Below are positions 34,001 through 45,674 of a DNA stretch of 64,000 nt, one piece after another. Where the stretch lies: assembly GCA_019915015.1 (NCBI GenBank), contig JAHBBC010000005.1, positions 310,001 to 374,000 on the forward strand, given 5' to 3'. Position numbers and translations under genes: made by a program. The number at the start of each line of letters is the position of its first letter. The first letter of the stretch is position 1. The notes beneath the pieces were generated by a model, which ran no database searches, was not told the origin of the DNA, and was given only the letters and a program-made list of their open reading frames with translations. The stretch comes from Auriscalpium vulgare (taxonomy: Eukaryota; Basidiomycota; Agaricomycetes; Russulales; Auriscalpiaceae).

Positions 34001-35790
34001 CTTGTCGCATAGGATGCCTGCTAGCTTGATCTTCCATGCACTCGCCGCCTGCTTCAGCCCATAAATGGACTTGTTCAGGAGACAGACTGTGCCGGGTGGA
34101 CCGCGCTCGAAGCCCTCAGGCTGCTTCATGTAGACGACTTCATCCAAATCACCGTTCAGGAATGCGTGGGAGATGTCAATGGAGCGCAGATGGAGGTCCT
34201 CGATCGCAGCAAGAGCAATGACAACGCGGATGGCCTGGAACTTGGCCGTAGGAGCAAAGGTCTCGAAGAACTCGAAGCCAGGACGCTGACTGTAGCCCTT
34301 GGCGACGAGTCGAGCCTTGTAGCGCTCGATCGAGCCGTCTGCATTGCGCTTGATCTTGTAGACCCAGCGACAGCCGATTGCAAACGCGCCCTCGGGCAGC
34401 GGAACTAGAGTCCATGTCCCGTTGGCGATCTGCGCATCGTACTCCTCCTGCGACGCAGCCATCCAGAACGGCGCGTCTGAGCGCTGCATGGCCTCCTTGT
34501 AGCTCTTCGGCTCGCCCTGCGCAGAGAAGAAGGCGTCCTCGAGCGGCGCGTGGACAAGGTAGAGGCCTTGCGCAAAGGCAATGGAGTCAATGGCGTCCTC
34601 TGCCTCATCAATGACGTCGAGTGGATCGTCTTCCTCCCCAGAGGACTCGATGACAGGAGCAGGCTCGCGCATTTTGGCTTTGGCAGGAATAGGCGTAGCC
34701 TTCCACCACTCGCCCGGTCTGCGATGATTCCTGGAGCTGCGACGAACAGGCTCAGCTGCAGCAGGCGAGCGCGTTCGCTTGCGACCGCGTTTGCTCGGAC
34801 CAGGAGCAGGCGGCGGCGAAGGCGACGGTGCAGGCGGCGAAGGCGCATGGACCTCTGGCGATGGTGAGCGCGACGGAGCGGGAGACGCAAGATCCGGCTC
34901 AGAACGCGGCACTGAAGGTGCCTCCTCTGCAGGTGTCTCTGCAGGTGCCTCTGAAGGTGCCCTATCTCCCCCCTGAGGCGGAGCTTGCAGCGGTTCAACA
35001 GGAGCTGGATCGTCTGGAAGCGAAGAAAGAGGTGCAGGAGGCGGTGGATCGAGCACTGGGATAGTAGACTTGGTCCCAGGGAAGGAGCGCTCGTCGAATT
35101 CCGCTCTCTCGCTGATGAAGACCTTCTTTGTCGTCGGGTTGTAGAACTTCCAGCCCTTGTAGCCCGGAGGATAGCCGAGGAAGATGCATTTCTGCATGTG
35201 CGACTCGAGGCTCTTGCGCTGATCCCGCTGAACATGCACATAGGCCGTACAGCCCCACACTCGAAAGTGCAAGATGTCTGGCTTCTGGCCATGCCAGAGC
35301 TCGTAGGGCGTCGCCTTGGGCACAGCAGACGTAGGAGTGCGATTCCAGACGTGCACGTAAGCAGACAGCGCCTCCCCCCAGAAGGACACTGGCAAACGCG
35401 ACTCGGAAAGCATAGCAGTGACCCCCTCCTGCATTGTGCGATTTGCACGCTCTGCAACACCATTCTGCTGAGGCCGGTTGCGCACAGTGTGACGGCGCCC
35501 GATGCCATGAGCAGTCATGAAGGAGATGAACTCGTTGGACATGTACTCCCCGCCCTTGTCGTCCTGCAGGTCCTTGATCTTCGCGTTCAGATGGTTCTCA
35601 GCATACGCCTTGAAGTCCTTGAACGCAGCAAAGACCTGGTCCTTGGTACGCATGAAGTAGACGGCACGGAACCGGGTGTGGTCGTTGATGAAGGTGACCC
35701 AGTAGCGATACCCGGAAGGCGTACGGACAGGGAGAGGACCATGGACGTCCGAGTGAATGAGATGGAGTGGAGCAACCATGCACAGCAGTG
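31068..35790 (-). pseudogene. Ty1/copia pol (integrase-RT-RNase H), 5'-truncated and split by an insertion
   Basis: It begins mid-integrase with HSDVHGP (first catalytic Asp), DDKGGEY (second) and NGVAERANRTMQE (Glu). Next come a Pro/Ser-rich linker with the KRGRK basic run, RT with IDISHAFLNGDLDEVVYMKQ and SIYGLKQAASAWK, and, after the insertion at 32054-33951, GEIRVILPVLNNASILDQL. RNase H follows with DADHAGEPDGGRSTSGY and the ADALTKPLS end. One in-frame TAG lies before MQRVPYGSAVG near 31745. The zinc-binding N-terminus of integrase, protease and gag are missing because the 1.1-kb repeat arm starts at about 35845. Confidence 0.85.
32054..33951. mobile_element. hAT-like foldback element with 8-bp target duplication
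   Basis: The 1898-bp element has ends CAACTGTGACTCCCACG and CACCTGTGATTCCCACG (inverted). Long arms share CACTAGTTAGAG and the next 400 bp or so. GGGAGAAC flanks both sides exactly (32046-32053 and 33952-33959). It lies within the copia RT; deletion restores YVFSHGEI in frame. The centre (32560-33450) is GC-rich and only loosely palindromic. No transposase is present. Confidence 0.85.
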
Positions 35791-35844
35791 GCCAGTAAAT
35801 CAAGAAGTGGTGATGTGGTGACAGTTGCGCAGGACGCGCAAGTT

Positions 35845-36880
35845 GTGAGAGTTGCCCGAGTTTGGTAGGTGGGCCAATACCTGTCCACACTTGCTTGCCT
35901 CATAACATTTTTTGCAGACCCCCCAGGCTCCTCAAACTCTCCATTGGCCTTCTCTGGGTTGAGGCCAACACATCCCCATCGTTTTCCGGGTGTTCTGGAT
36001 CAACAGGAGTGACACAGAGGCGACAACATAGGGAGGCTAGGGTGACGAGGATGGGCACAACCTGGTGCGCCCCCAACTGGTCCAATCTCTCTGATTCTTT
36101 CACTAACGTGCTTGCATTGTCAGCGCGCGTTGTTTGCACTTGACCTCGTGTCGATTGGTGCCCTCACCTCGCTGCACCCTCCCCATCACCAGCACAGATC
36201 ACCATGTCTCCAAGGCTTCTCCAACCCCCCAGCTCCCAAACTACCCCTCCTTCGCATTTGGATAGGCACATAGCACACCCCCATGTATTGGTTTTGCTTC
36301 ACAATATACCACTTTTCTCCCCATTGCCTCTCTGCTGCTGGACGGATGGACAAGCAGGAGACCCCCCTGGTTCTCAGTGAAGGGGGGGACCTTTGACCCC
36401 ATTTTTTGTGCGAGCATCTGCGCCTGACCGTTCTGATTACGGGGGTGTCTTTCGTTCGTCTGTAAGTGGTCTGGATCGTGCACGATGAGGCAGAAGTCGC
36501 TGGAGAGGTCAATACACCATAGGATATTCATTTTTGATTGTATTTCTCTCTTTCTTGCGCGAGCACCTGCACATTGATGTCGCAAACACGGGGAGCCCGC
36601 CCGTTTGCTCATAGGTGCCGCCGTTGTAGAGATATGAGGCCAAACCCGTGGGCAGGAGGCCCTGATACCGATTTGTTTGCTCTGGACGGTTTTCTCTGAT
36701 TTCTTCACTAGCACCTGCGCATTGGTCTCGCATCCGAATAATCTGTTGCCCGTTTGTCCGTAGCTACCGTAGTTATTGAGATATGAGGCAAAAGTTGTTT
36801 ACTACACACACACACACACACATTACTATATGCGTTCGAAATCCGCGTCGTGCCAACATATTTGCAAAGAGCAATAAATT
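35845..36880 (+). repeat. Unclassified repeat, right inverted arm, about 1.0 kb
   Basis: It is the inverted partner of 27188-28405. It begins TGTGAGAGTTGCCCGAG, directly against truncated copia integrase, and ends GAGCAATAAA. It has one copy of the segment that is tandemly duplicated in the left arm, plus the TG/CA run near 36807-36823. The flanks show no matching target duplication, so a solo-LTR reading is not supported. Confidence 0.7.
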
Positions 36881-36960
36881 CCTCCTGCATATATTCCCCC
36901 TACATTGCATCGCCTGCGTCAAGAAAATAACCCCACGCACCGGACCTCTGCGGCGGAGAG

Positions 36961-37188
36961 TCATACGTACGACCCAGGACCTGCGTTCTTGTGGCCTTGA
37001 CGACGCGGTGAGTATCCAGCCTCTCTATGTGGGATCCCCAACTCACCGTTGCGTCGCAGGCGCGCCGCCATCGCACCGAGAAACGCGAGAGAGCGCCGCG
37101 CGACGGATGCCTTGGACGTTGGCGCCCGAGCACGCTTGGGGAGCGGCTTGTCTTTGGTGCCCGCCTGCGGCATTTTGAAGTGGCCCAT
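36961..37188 (-). CDS. Possible N-terminal fragment of an unknown gene
   Basis: The minus strand reads MGHFKMPQAGTKDKPLPK followed by a basic, Ala/Arg-rich stretch from 37188. The start-like N-terminus resembles unknown genes elsewhere in the window, but the frame runs into the dispersed repeat at 36880-37025 with no domain. Confidence 0.25.
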   Translation of the reverse strand: MGHFKMPQAGTKDKPLPKRARAPTSKASVARRSLAFLGAMAARLRRNGELGIPHREAGYSPRRQGHKNAGPGSYV

Positions 37189-37611
37189 GGTGGAGAGGGG
37201 AGTTGGGATTGGCAAGGACAGAGGGTGAGTGGTGGTCAGGAGGTTCCCGAGGGTGAGGACAGAGGGTGGTGGCAAGGACAGAGGGTGAGTGGCGGTCGGG
37301 ATCACGTCGCATGTCGTCACACAGCGTCGTTGCACGTCGCGGCGACGTCGTTTATCAGGAATATATGCTATGAGCAGGTCCGTGCGCACAAACTCAACCC
37401 GCAATCTATGTATTTGTATTATTAGGAATATATGCTATTTTACCTACGAGCAGAGCAGGTTGTGCGCGGTGGGCAGAACCGTCGACGTTGTGCACTGCAT
37501 CGGTGTCGTGCGCAAGGGTCGCTTCGCGAAAACTCAACCCGCTCGTCGTGGGCGTCACTTCCCGAGAGACAGCTGGGCAGGTCGTTGGCATCGCTTCGCA
37601 AGAGATGGTAG

Positions 37612-37922
37612 GTACATTGCTGCGGTTGACGCAGGCAAGGAGGTGCTCTGGATGTGCAACCTGCTCTCGGAGTTTGGGTACAAGCTGGATAAGCCTTCTG
37701 TGATCCACATGGATAATCAGTCGGCTATCAGTGTGTCCAAGAACCCGGAGCATCATGGTCGCATGAAGCATATGGACCTGTGCTTCTTCTGGCTTCGGGA
37801 CAATGTGCAGAAGGGGCTGCTCACTCCAAAGTTCATTCCAACTGCGGAGATGCCTGCGGATGCGTTGACCAAGCCTCTGTCTTGTGACAAGGTAGAGGTG
37901 ACTCGGAGAATGATGGGTTAGA
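37612..37922 (+). pseudogene. Ty1/copia RNase H, C-terminal fragment
   Basis: The fragment reads GKEVLWMCNLLSEFGYKLDK, IHMDNQSAISVSKNPEHHG and ADALTKPLSCDKVE, ending in a stop before the LTR. It is nearly identical to the end of the minus-strand copia (31068-31390), with a few changes such as Arg to Cys before FFWL. The rest of pol is missing on its left. Confidence 0.8.
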
Positions 37923-37960
37923 GCTGTAGAGATGTGGAGATGGGCTGGATCAGGGGGGAG

Positions 37961-38201
37961 TGTTGAAGTGGGTGCTCTGTGCCCACTCCTGCGAGTGCCA
38001 GAGGCTAAGTTCCCACGGTCTCGGAAATCTCCGGATATTGCCTTATACTTCAGGGGGGGCTCTTCAGCCGTTTACATCCCCCTGCGGGTATGTCTCCTCG
38101 TCTTATGTCCACAATACTAGTCGTTTACGGATGATCCCCCTGCAGCCCCTAGAGCTGCTTGAGGACTTGTGGGCAGCAGCCAGAAGCAACTGATATCAAC
38201 A
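37961..38201 (+). repeat. Copia LTR shared by an RNase H fragment and a gag gene
   Basis: The 241-bp LTR has TGTTGA/TCAACA ends. To its left is the GGGGGGAG purine tract that normally precedes a 3' LTR. To its right is a leader beginning GGTTATGGGCCC that normally follows a 5' LTR. One LTR therefore serves both sides. Confidence 0.85.
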
Positions 38202-38868
38202 GGTTATGGGCCCTGAGCTCTAATCCACAATCTTCGACTCATACCTCGCCTCCCTCGCATTCGATCCACACGCAAATTGGCACGGTCACAGAGACTCCTA
38301 CCCACGTCCCACTCACCAATTAACGTGCGAATCCATCGAGAACTGCGCTCCCAACGGCTCACACGAGTATTTTCGCCCCTTTATCAACATTAACGCACCC
38401 CGGGCGCGTTTCGCAACCGTTCCGTGCTCAAATTCGTACACGGGTCGGTCCCCACGCCATCTACCCGCACGCGAAGTTTGGTGGAGATTCGGTCCTTCGT
38501 TCGTCTGCAACGAGCTCGTCTTCATTGCCTCCTATCACTCACTGCTGCATCGCACCACTCGAAGGCTCGTTGCTCCACAACCCCTACTCGGACCCCTCGC
38601 CGTCTCGCACACATTGTCTAGGCCCTGCCTACCACCTCCGTGCCAAGTTATACGCATCCGTTCGCCGCCGTTCGGCCTCAGCAACATCATCTTCATTCCT
38701 CTCCCACTGCTGCTCGCCTGATCGTCCTATCGTTCGGGTCGTTGCTCCACAAGCGCTCCTCGGATCACCTCACCGCTTCACATACACATCCTACACCCCG
38801 TCCGCCGTCTCCGTGCTAATTCATAGCCCCGTCGTCATCGTCGTTCCCCCGCTATTGCCTCTCTCATC
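38202..38868 (+). other. Copia leader between LTR and gag
   Basis: The stretch starts with a possible primer-binding segment (GGTTATGGGCCC) and runs to the gag ATG. It is pyrimidine-rich with no coding frame of interest. Confidence 0.5.
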
Positions 38869-39580
38869 ATGAAGGACAGTCCTGACATCACCAAGCTCGG
38901 GGAGGACAACTACATCACCTGGAACTCCGAGATGGCTGCCTGGTTCCGCACCAAGGGCTTCTGGCTTCTCGTCAAGGGCGAGGAGGTTATGCCCTTGTCG
39001 GACGCTGCTGAGCAGCTCAAGTGGAAGGAGAAGGCCTCGAAAGCGGCCGGCTCGCTCTTCCTTGCTGTCTCTCCTGCGCAGCGCACCATCTTTGGAGGAG
39101 AGGAGGACAACCCGGTCGTCATGTAGAACCGTCTCGAGGTATTCTACGTCTCCAAGTGTCCCATCGATCGCTTCAATGCCTACGACGATCTCTTCTCCAT
39201 TCGCAAGGAGGAGAAGGAGACACTCTCTGCTCTCACCACTCGCATCGAGGCCGCCGCGCTGCGCTGCAAGAACCTGCGTCCGAAGATCTTCACTATCGAG
39301 GAGCTCGACGCAGAGCTCGTCTGCATGGCCATGATCCGTGCGCTTCCCTCCGAGTTCCAGTCATTCCGCTCTGCCCTACTCCTACTCGACTCTCTTGATG
39401 TCTTGTTGCTTCGCGAGGCGTTCCAGAACGAGGAGATTGGCAGCAAGCGTCGTGGACAATGGTGGGAAGCCCGTGTGGCAGTCCGAGCCAGCGCCTACTT
39501 CAAGTTATAAGCCCGTCCCAGTTCCCCGTCTTTTGCCACCCAGCAACCCCTCCGTCCACTGGTCCACCTATTTGCCATCG
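38869..39580 (+). pseudogene. Ty1/copia gag (UBN2-type), truncated
   Basis: The frame begins MKDSPDITKLGEDNYITWNS with the typical copia gag WNSEMAAWFRTKGFW segment. An in-frame TAG follows PVVM near 39123, and the frame continues RLEVFYVSKCPIDRFNAYDD and IRALPSEFQSFRSALLLLDS. A shift near 39450 leads to a frame ending PPICHR at the expected CCHC knuckle. Beyond this the copia sequence stops and TET/JBP-like gene sequence begins. Confidence 0.8.
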
Positions 39581-39752
39581 GTGAGTCAATTCAGCAGTCG
39601 GTGGGCGTGCATGGCGTCGAACCCGGTACCTCCTGCCCACCGGCTGGACCTCGCTCTCTTTTGCTTCGTTCACTGACTATTTACTCATGCTGTAGGGTCT
39701 ATATTTACACAATGAGCCTGGGGTCACGGCTGGTACGTTGTCGTCTCTCTGA

Positions 39753-41797
39753 TGTACTTTTCTAATTTTGTGCTTTGCGAAGCTCCGGTTGAAGAAGGAG
39801 TACTCACCGTACAGCCGCTCCGTGACGCGCTGCGCAGAATTTGACATCCAGGCGGCGATCACGGACGCCATCGAATTGGACGACGCGCTCTTCGCGCGCG
39901 ACAGCCAGCGCCACGCGTCCCAAATTGCGAACCAGGGCTTGGTTGCCTCGGACTCTGAGTGGGAGACTGACGCCGAATCGACGGACGCGGAGCTCGACGC
40001 CGACCCGGCATGGGGCCCGTCTACACCTGAAAAAGACGCGTTGATCGTGTTCGCAAGCCGCCATGACGTGTCTGCTCACGCGTACGTTGTGTCTGTCCGT
40101 GTTGGACGCGCCCTGACCGCTTTGCAGGCTGTCTCGTGCGTCAACCTCGCGAGACGCCGCGACCGACTCCGCCTCGAGCAGCCGCCTCAACAGCCATGCA
40201 CACACCCCGTCGGATCTATCGCATAGCGATGTAGCTGTTCCACTGCCCCCCCGCCGTGCCCCGCGCCGTGCAACCGACCAGGCCGGCCATGCAGCACGTA
40301 GGCCGTCTGCTTCACTTCGCGGCCGCAGCCGGAGCTCCAACCCTGCGACCAGTTCTTCCAAACGGCGCCGCCCTTCTCATACACCGTCATCTGGAGAAGA
40401 GGAGGGCGCTCAGCGAACGCGACAGCGCAGGAGGCGCACGACAAGACGCCATACCAAACGCGCCATGTCCGGCCAGCATCTGCCGATCCCAACGCCGAAG
40501 ATGCTCGCGAAGCATTCGCACCCCATCCCGCTGTCAACCCCGCTGAACGCATCCAGCCTCCCTACGTCCGAGGGTGGCTTCATCGGCAAGCCCGGCGTTG
40601 ATGCGTTGGCGAGCGGTTATCTGGGCAAGGCGGTTCCGCCGCCAACGCTCCTTGACGAGCTCAAGTTTCAGCTGGTGCCTTGGGACGGCAGGTGCGTTCA
40701 TTCACAGCCATTCAAACGCGCTTTGCTCACCGTTATCTTCATTCAGTACAAGCCACGCTGTTCTTGACTCTAAGGACCGAATCATTGTGCCCATGCCCGG
40801 GCGCCCCGACGGCGATGCTTCGTGGCCTGGCGTCGCGCGCGATGTCGACGACGAGGTTTGCGAAGTCGGCAAGACTATCAAATTCACCAAGAAGCAACGC
40901 AAAAGTCGGCGTGGACGATACCCTAGCATTAGCATGGGTTTTTCTTACGGCGGTGGACAGACGGTGCGTAGTACCTACACCGCCTTTCACGCGATCATGT
41001 CCCGTCTGACCCATTCACGGCCAGGAGCCCACCAATATGTCTCCTCAAAACGAGACACAGGAGCGCGCCTGTGCCAGGCTGAAGGCGCACGGGCCCCTGC
41101 GTCGCATGGCAGGCTTTGCCAGTAGTACGAGCACCTCACTTTTAGCAACTGCGCGCGAACTAACCCCCCACGATCTGCAGGCTCCTTTTACACGTCAAGC
41201 CCTTTGAAGTGGACGACGTACGATGAAACGTTGAAGGACATCCGTAACCAAAACCCTTCCCTCCGCCCACCTTTTCCGAACAGTGTTTTTCCTGCTGCTA
41301 CAATTAACTTTGGTCCGCAGACGACAACTGCTCCGCATTGCGACTACTACAATGTGCCATTCGGCTGGTGTGCCATCACCGCCCTTGGCAACTATGACCC
41401 AAGACATGGCGGACATCTCATCCTGTGGGATCTCAAGCTCGTTATCGAGTTCCCGCCTGGGTCCACTATCCTAATTCCTTCCGCCCTGTTGACCCATAGC
41501 AACACACCGGTCCGTGCAGGTGAAACTCGGCGCTCGTTGACTCAATACTGTGCGGGCGGCCTCATGCGCTGGCACGCATACGGCTTGCGCACTGAGGACG
41601 CCCTCCGCCGAGCAGATCCCGCACGCCTGGCCGCCATTCAAGCCTCGGTTGCACAGCGCAGCGAGGCGGCTTTGGCGTGCTTCGCGGTCTGGCAGCCCCC
41701 TGCGTCCGAGTCGGAGGAGAATGGGAAAGGCAAGGGCCGGGCAACCTACGACGATGAATGTGATGGAGCGCCGAGTATGAACCCAGGCGATGAGTAG
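39753..41797 (+). CDS. TET/JBP-like 2-oxoglutarate/Fe(II) dioxygenase, copy 1
   Basis: Exons joined by short GT..AG introns read KKEYSPYSRS, an acidic Ser/Asp-rich stretch, a basic linker (near 40380-40470), GFIGKPGVDALASGYLGKAV, ISMGFSYGGG, then the double-stranded beta-helix. The core has APHCDYYNVPFGWCAITALG with the His-x-Asp iron ligands (about 41335), GGHLILWDLKLVIEFPPGST, LLTHSN with the distal His, and ETRRSLTQY with the 2-oxoglutarate-binding Arg (about 41530). The stop is at 41795-41797. Fungal TET/JBP enzymes oxidise 5-methylcytosine, and in agaricomycetes their expansions are linked to DNA transposons. The core looks intact. The first exon is not certain and may start upstream near 39610. 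Confidence 0.7.
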
Positions 41798-42808
41798 CGG
41801 GCATATAGACTACCGCTCGAGGTCGTCAGCGAGACGGCTAACGAGGCGGCTGACGACGAGGCTGACGACGGCTCGAGGAGGTGGAGTAATACTACTCTGG
41901 TTACTCTTCTCTGCCAATACAGTTCCTGTTTTCCTCTCATGCGCTTGCTGGGCAATCAGACAGGTGAGAGACTCGGCGATGTGGATGTCAAAATTGCATG
42001 CTTTGGCGACAATGTATGTAGTGTAAGAACACTGGGCCACAATGTGTGCGCAGGCCAGCGAGCCTCGAAGATGCTACTCGAACGATGTGTGGGTATCAAT
42101 GTCCGACGTCCTGTCATATTGTTACTACACAAAGTTCTTCGTGAGCGGGCAATATTTTAAGGAGCGACGCTCCAAGAGAAGGCTCACCAGCAGACCCCGG
42201 ACCAGCAAGCACTACTCGCTGGCCAACCCTCGCAGGCGCAGATGCAAGCAAATCTTCCCCCACACTGCACGCGTCACAGCTCCCACCCCTCCATGTCCTG
42301 CAGATCGGGCGATGACAGGGCCTGCCTGCGCTGAAGGGAAGTCCTTCATTTCCGAGACGAGGTTGACGTGTACATTGACGGGCTGGAAGACAGGCTCGTC
42401 ACCCGCGGCGGATGGGTGCGAAGGCAGGTTCACAGGGATGGTGAGAACATCAGAGTGGAGCATGTAGGATGGCGGAAGCGTCAACGACGCGGAATCGGGG
42501 TTGGGCTGGACATGTACATTGACGAACACGGTCTGTGCAACAATATCAGCAGACTGATAAGCAGTTATTGTGGTCGGCGCTACGCAAGATGATCGCCGGC
42601 TCCGACGGAACATCAACATCCACAACAATCGGGCGGGCCATGGGAGTGCGCGCGAGGCAGGTGCTTTGGAGCAAGAGGTGAGGCTGGAGTAGGTGGTGGT
42701 CGGGAGCAGGACCCGAGTCGCTGATGCGTATGGCTCGCACACAAAAACAACATAGCACTGATATTGTGACAACACCCTTGTCTGTAGTTAACACACCTTT
42801 CCGTAATT
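41798..42808. other. Between two genes; no gene recognised
   Basis: A minus-strand frame at 42212-42775 and its neighbour have some beta-strand-like valine runs (VNVHVQPNP, VNVHVNLVSE) but no domain. A short inverted ACGAGGCGGCTGACGAC-type repeat lies near 41825-41875. It may be the 3' region of the transposase gene or of an element. Confidence 0.3.
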
Positions 42809-45489
42809 CTAATACACCGTGATATACGTATGACGATCGGTGAAGGAGGAGACATAAAATGTAGAGCATTGTTCTAGGACGGACGCGCTGGCCCAATGCC
42901 GCGGCGCATGTCGGCCGAACCGCGGAATCAGATGGACGCTGCGCCGAATATTCTCGACGGGTATTACAGATGCTTGACGAGTCCCGTCTGCCTACAACGC
43001 ACGCGAGACTCGATACATCCGGTGGTGGTCCTCTTCCGCGGCAGCGAATTTGGTGAACCATTCGACGTACGCAAAATACTCGGGCGCGTTGTCGTTGTCG
43101 CGAAAGAGGCCTTGCGAGCTTTGATTGGCAGGCTGAAAATCACACGGATCTGCGCAATTTGATACCCTGTGACGGATGCAGCGACGTACCTTGGACGCCG
43201 TAGTCCCCACCATCGTGATAGTCTACGAGGACTGTGTCAAACCGCCCAGGCACCATGCGCTGGTGGGTGTCGAGGTAAGCGGGGCGGGCGTGTGCAGCGT
43301 CGCGCGTGTCGGGGAGGTCGTCTTGTCCTTGCGCATCTCGAAGCCAGAACTTGACGACGTTATGAGTCGCAACGGACTTGAACGGCAGCTTGCCAGACGA
43401 GTGTTGTGGTTGCGCGGCATTCTTCGTGCGCGAGCGTCGAGTTCTTCAGCTCCAAAGACGGACTTGATCCACGCAAGGAGATGCTTCACCATGCCCTGGT
43501 AAAGCTGGTGAAGAACGTCGGGGGTGATAGATTGGAAGGGATTAGAATAAGGGAGGCCTTGCCAGAAGGGCTTGTACACCGGCTTGATCCCGGCTGCCTG
43601 ACATGTGCGAATGTACACGGCGGGCCCTTCATCGAGTGTCTCGAGGGCGGCAAGCACTGGGCCAACTTTGCGCGGTTCGCCTGCTGTGGAATCGCCCAGC
43701 GACGTGCGATGAATGTTGCATTTTGTGCATTCCATGTTCTTGACGCAAGTGACTAGGCATTGCTCCGGGTAGTCGCCGACGAAGGCAGCGAAGATTGGAT
43801 GACATCGTCGCACGACGCCGTCGCCGCTTGCCATGGGAACGCCGTGGACGCCGTGCTGCCTGATAGGCTCGACGATCTTGCGCATGCATGCGTGGAACAG
43901 GTTGGCGATGGCGCGGCGGCGAGTCTCGATGTTCTTGATGTGCGTCAGGCGGGCGGTTGGCAGGTAGCCAACGAGGATCTGCGCTTGCTTGGAAGGCTTG
44001 CGGCGAATCTCCTTCGAAATGTTGCCGATGGTTAGGTAGACGGGGTAGGCGGACTGGTTGCGAAACACAGTGACCTGGGTCTTATCGGAGGATAGAATGA
44101 TGGGAACGACCGTCGCGCCGGGGTTTTGAAACTCGAGGAGCTCCTGTACGGCGGGTTCAGCAGACTGGGGTGATGTTGAAGCAGGTGGTATGCGCACCTG
44201 GATTTTCCACCACCAATCACCCGTGTTCATCTCACTGTACATCCGGGTCTGCGCCTCGTCGTCCGCATAATGATGCTCCGGCGCGAACGCCATGCTTGAT
44301 AGGAACTCAGGATTCCCGTAAAGCGAACGCACGACCTTCATCGCGTCGCGCAGGTATACCTCGTAAACCTCGCCGTCTAGCTCAATTTCTTCGCAACGAA
44401 AGGCGGGGCGCTTTGGCAGCTGCGTGTCGATGATCTCGTTCAGTTTCTTCGAACTCGTGAAAGAGAGATCCAGGCGCTCGGCAACCTATGAGAATGTCGT
44501 GGCGATGTCAGAGGGAATGAATAGGAGATGTGGCAGCGGTGACGAACCCCTTCGATCTTCAACAGCTCTGTGAATGCTGTAGACGTGGGCCCTCGCATTT
44601 TCGCCCATCTGGCAATCTCCCACTCCAACTTAGACCGAAAGGGTGCATACTGGTTGTCGCCTGGAGGGTCGCCCAGCGAGTCACGGTAGCGAGCGTACGT
44701 GGGCTCCGCGGCATCTTCGAGGACGGCGCCTGCCTGCTCTCCGAACGGGAACACCTTCGGATCTTCCCAAAGCACATTCTCGCGATCCAATCTTTCGTCG
44801 CGATCGAGTCGGGCGAGCTCCTCGTCGTCCATGGCAGGAAATACCGGGTCTTCAAGCTTGTCGTCGTTGTCGAGCTCTGGCTCCATAGCGGGATGTTCAG
44901 GTTCGCCATCCTGCATTGGATCGATGTCGTCGGGTGGCGCACGTTCGTCCTCCTCGTCGTCTTCGGGCGCCGGGGGAATGCCAGCCAACGCGAGATCGTC
45001 GTCATCAGCCCAACCCAAGGGGTCTTCTTCGAGTTCGTTTGACGGCGCGCGAGGAGAGCTCGACAGCCGTTGTACGTCTAAGGAGACTGGTCAGCGCTGC
45101 CAACACCGTATCAGCTGATGCTACAGTCACAAACCTGGAAGGCCGTAGTCATCCGCGATGTCCGCGTCCGATGCGTCCGAGTCGCCCACCTCGGAAAGCG
45201 CCGGCGAGTCGCGATGATAGTTGGATGGCCCAGCCTCCGGGGATGGCGTTCTGCGTGGAGGCAGAGCATGCTGAGGTGGTTCAGAACGCGTGGGCTCTAC
45301 GAGCTCAGGCAGCTTGTCACGGAGCCCCGCACATATGCTGTCCGTAGTGTGTCGGAGGTGCTTGGACAGGCCAGACTGCGAGAACCAGCCCTCGCAGCCT
45401 GGACACATGATGCGACCTGCGACATCGTCGGAATCGCCTTGCGCACGCATGCGACGCCGGCGGCGAGGAGTTGTGGGGATGGGAGGCAT
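42809..45489 (-). pseudogene. Plavaka-type transposase with internal deletion
   Basis: The protein starts at 45489 with a C2H2 finger (CPGCEGWFSQSGLSKHLRHT). An acidic linker, an intron, ELLKIEG, another intron and a long exon follow. The catalytic N-terminal part is clear: VVPIILSSDKTQVTVF, YPVYLTIGNISKEIRRKPSK, GVPMASGDGVVRRCHP, FVGDYPEQCLVTCVKNMECT, and ITPDVLHQLYQGMVKH near 43500. After RRMPRNHNT (about 43410) the frame shifts directly to SVATHNVVKFWLRD, so an internal part of the catalytic domain is missing. A further frameshift lies near 43110. The C-terminus reads IRRSVHLIPRFGRHAP to a stop at 42809-42811. It is divergently paired with the DUF6532 gene. Confidence 0.75.
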
Positions 45490-45674
45490 TCTGAAATCAG
45501 TGGAGTCGGGCGGTCGCGGCGCAATCAGGAGATGGCAACGGCCAAGCTGAGCCCTGAGTCAGCGGATGCTCCGTATAAATATCGCAAAGGCACTCACCGA
45601 TTGATTATTTTTTTTCTCCCTCATTCGCTCGTGGACCAGGCGCCCTCCCCCTATCCTTCCATTCTTCGGCTCCT
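45490..45674. promoter_or_regulatory. Divergent promoter between the transposase and DUF6532 genes
   Basis: The gap between the two start codons is 185 bp. A TATA box (TATAAATA, 45574-45581) faces the DUF6532 gene, about 95 bp before its ATG. No clear TATA is seen for the transposase side. Confidence 0.6.

Noticed and set aside
27188..36880. The 1.1-kb inverted arms as LTRs of one element
   Set aside because: They are inverted rather than direct, lack TG..CA ends with matching flanks, and show no target duplication.
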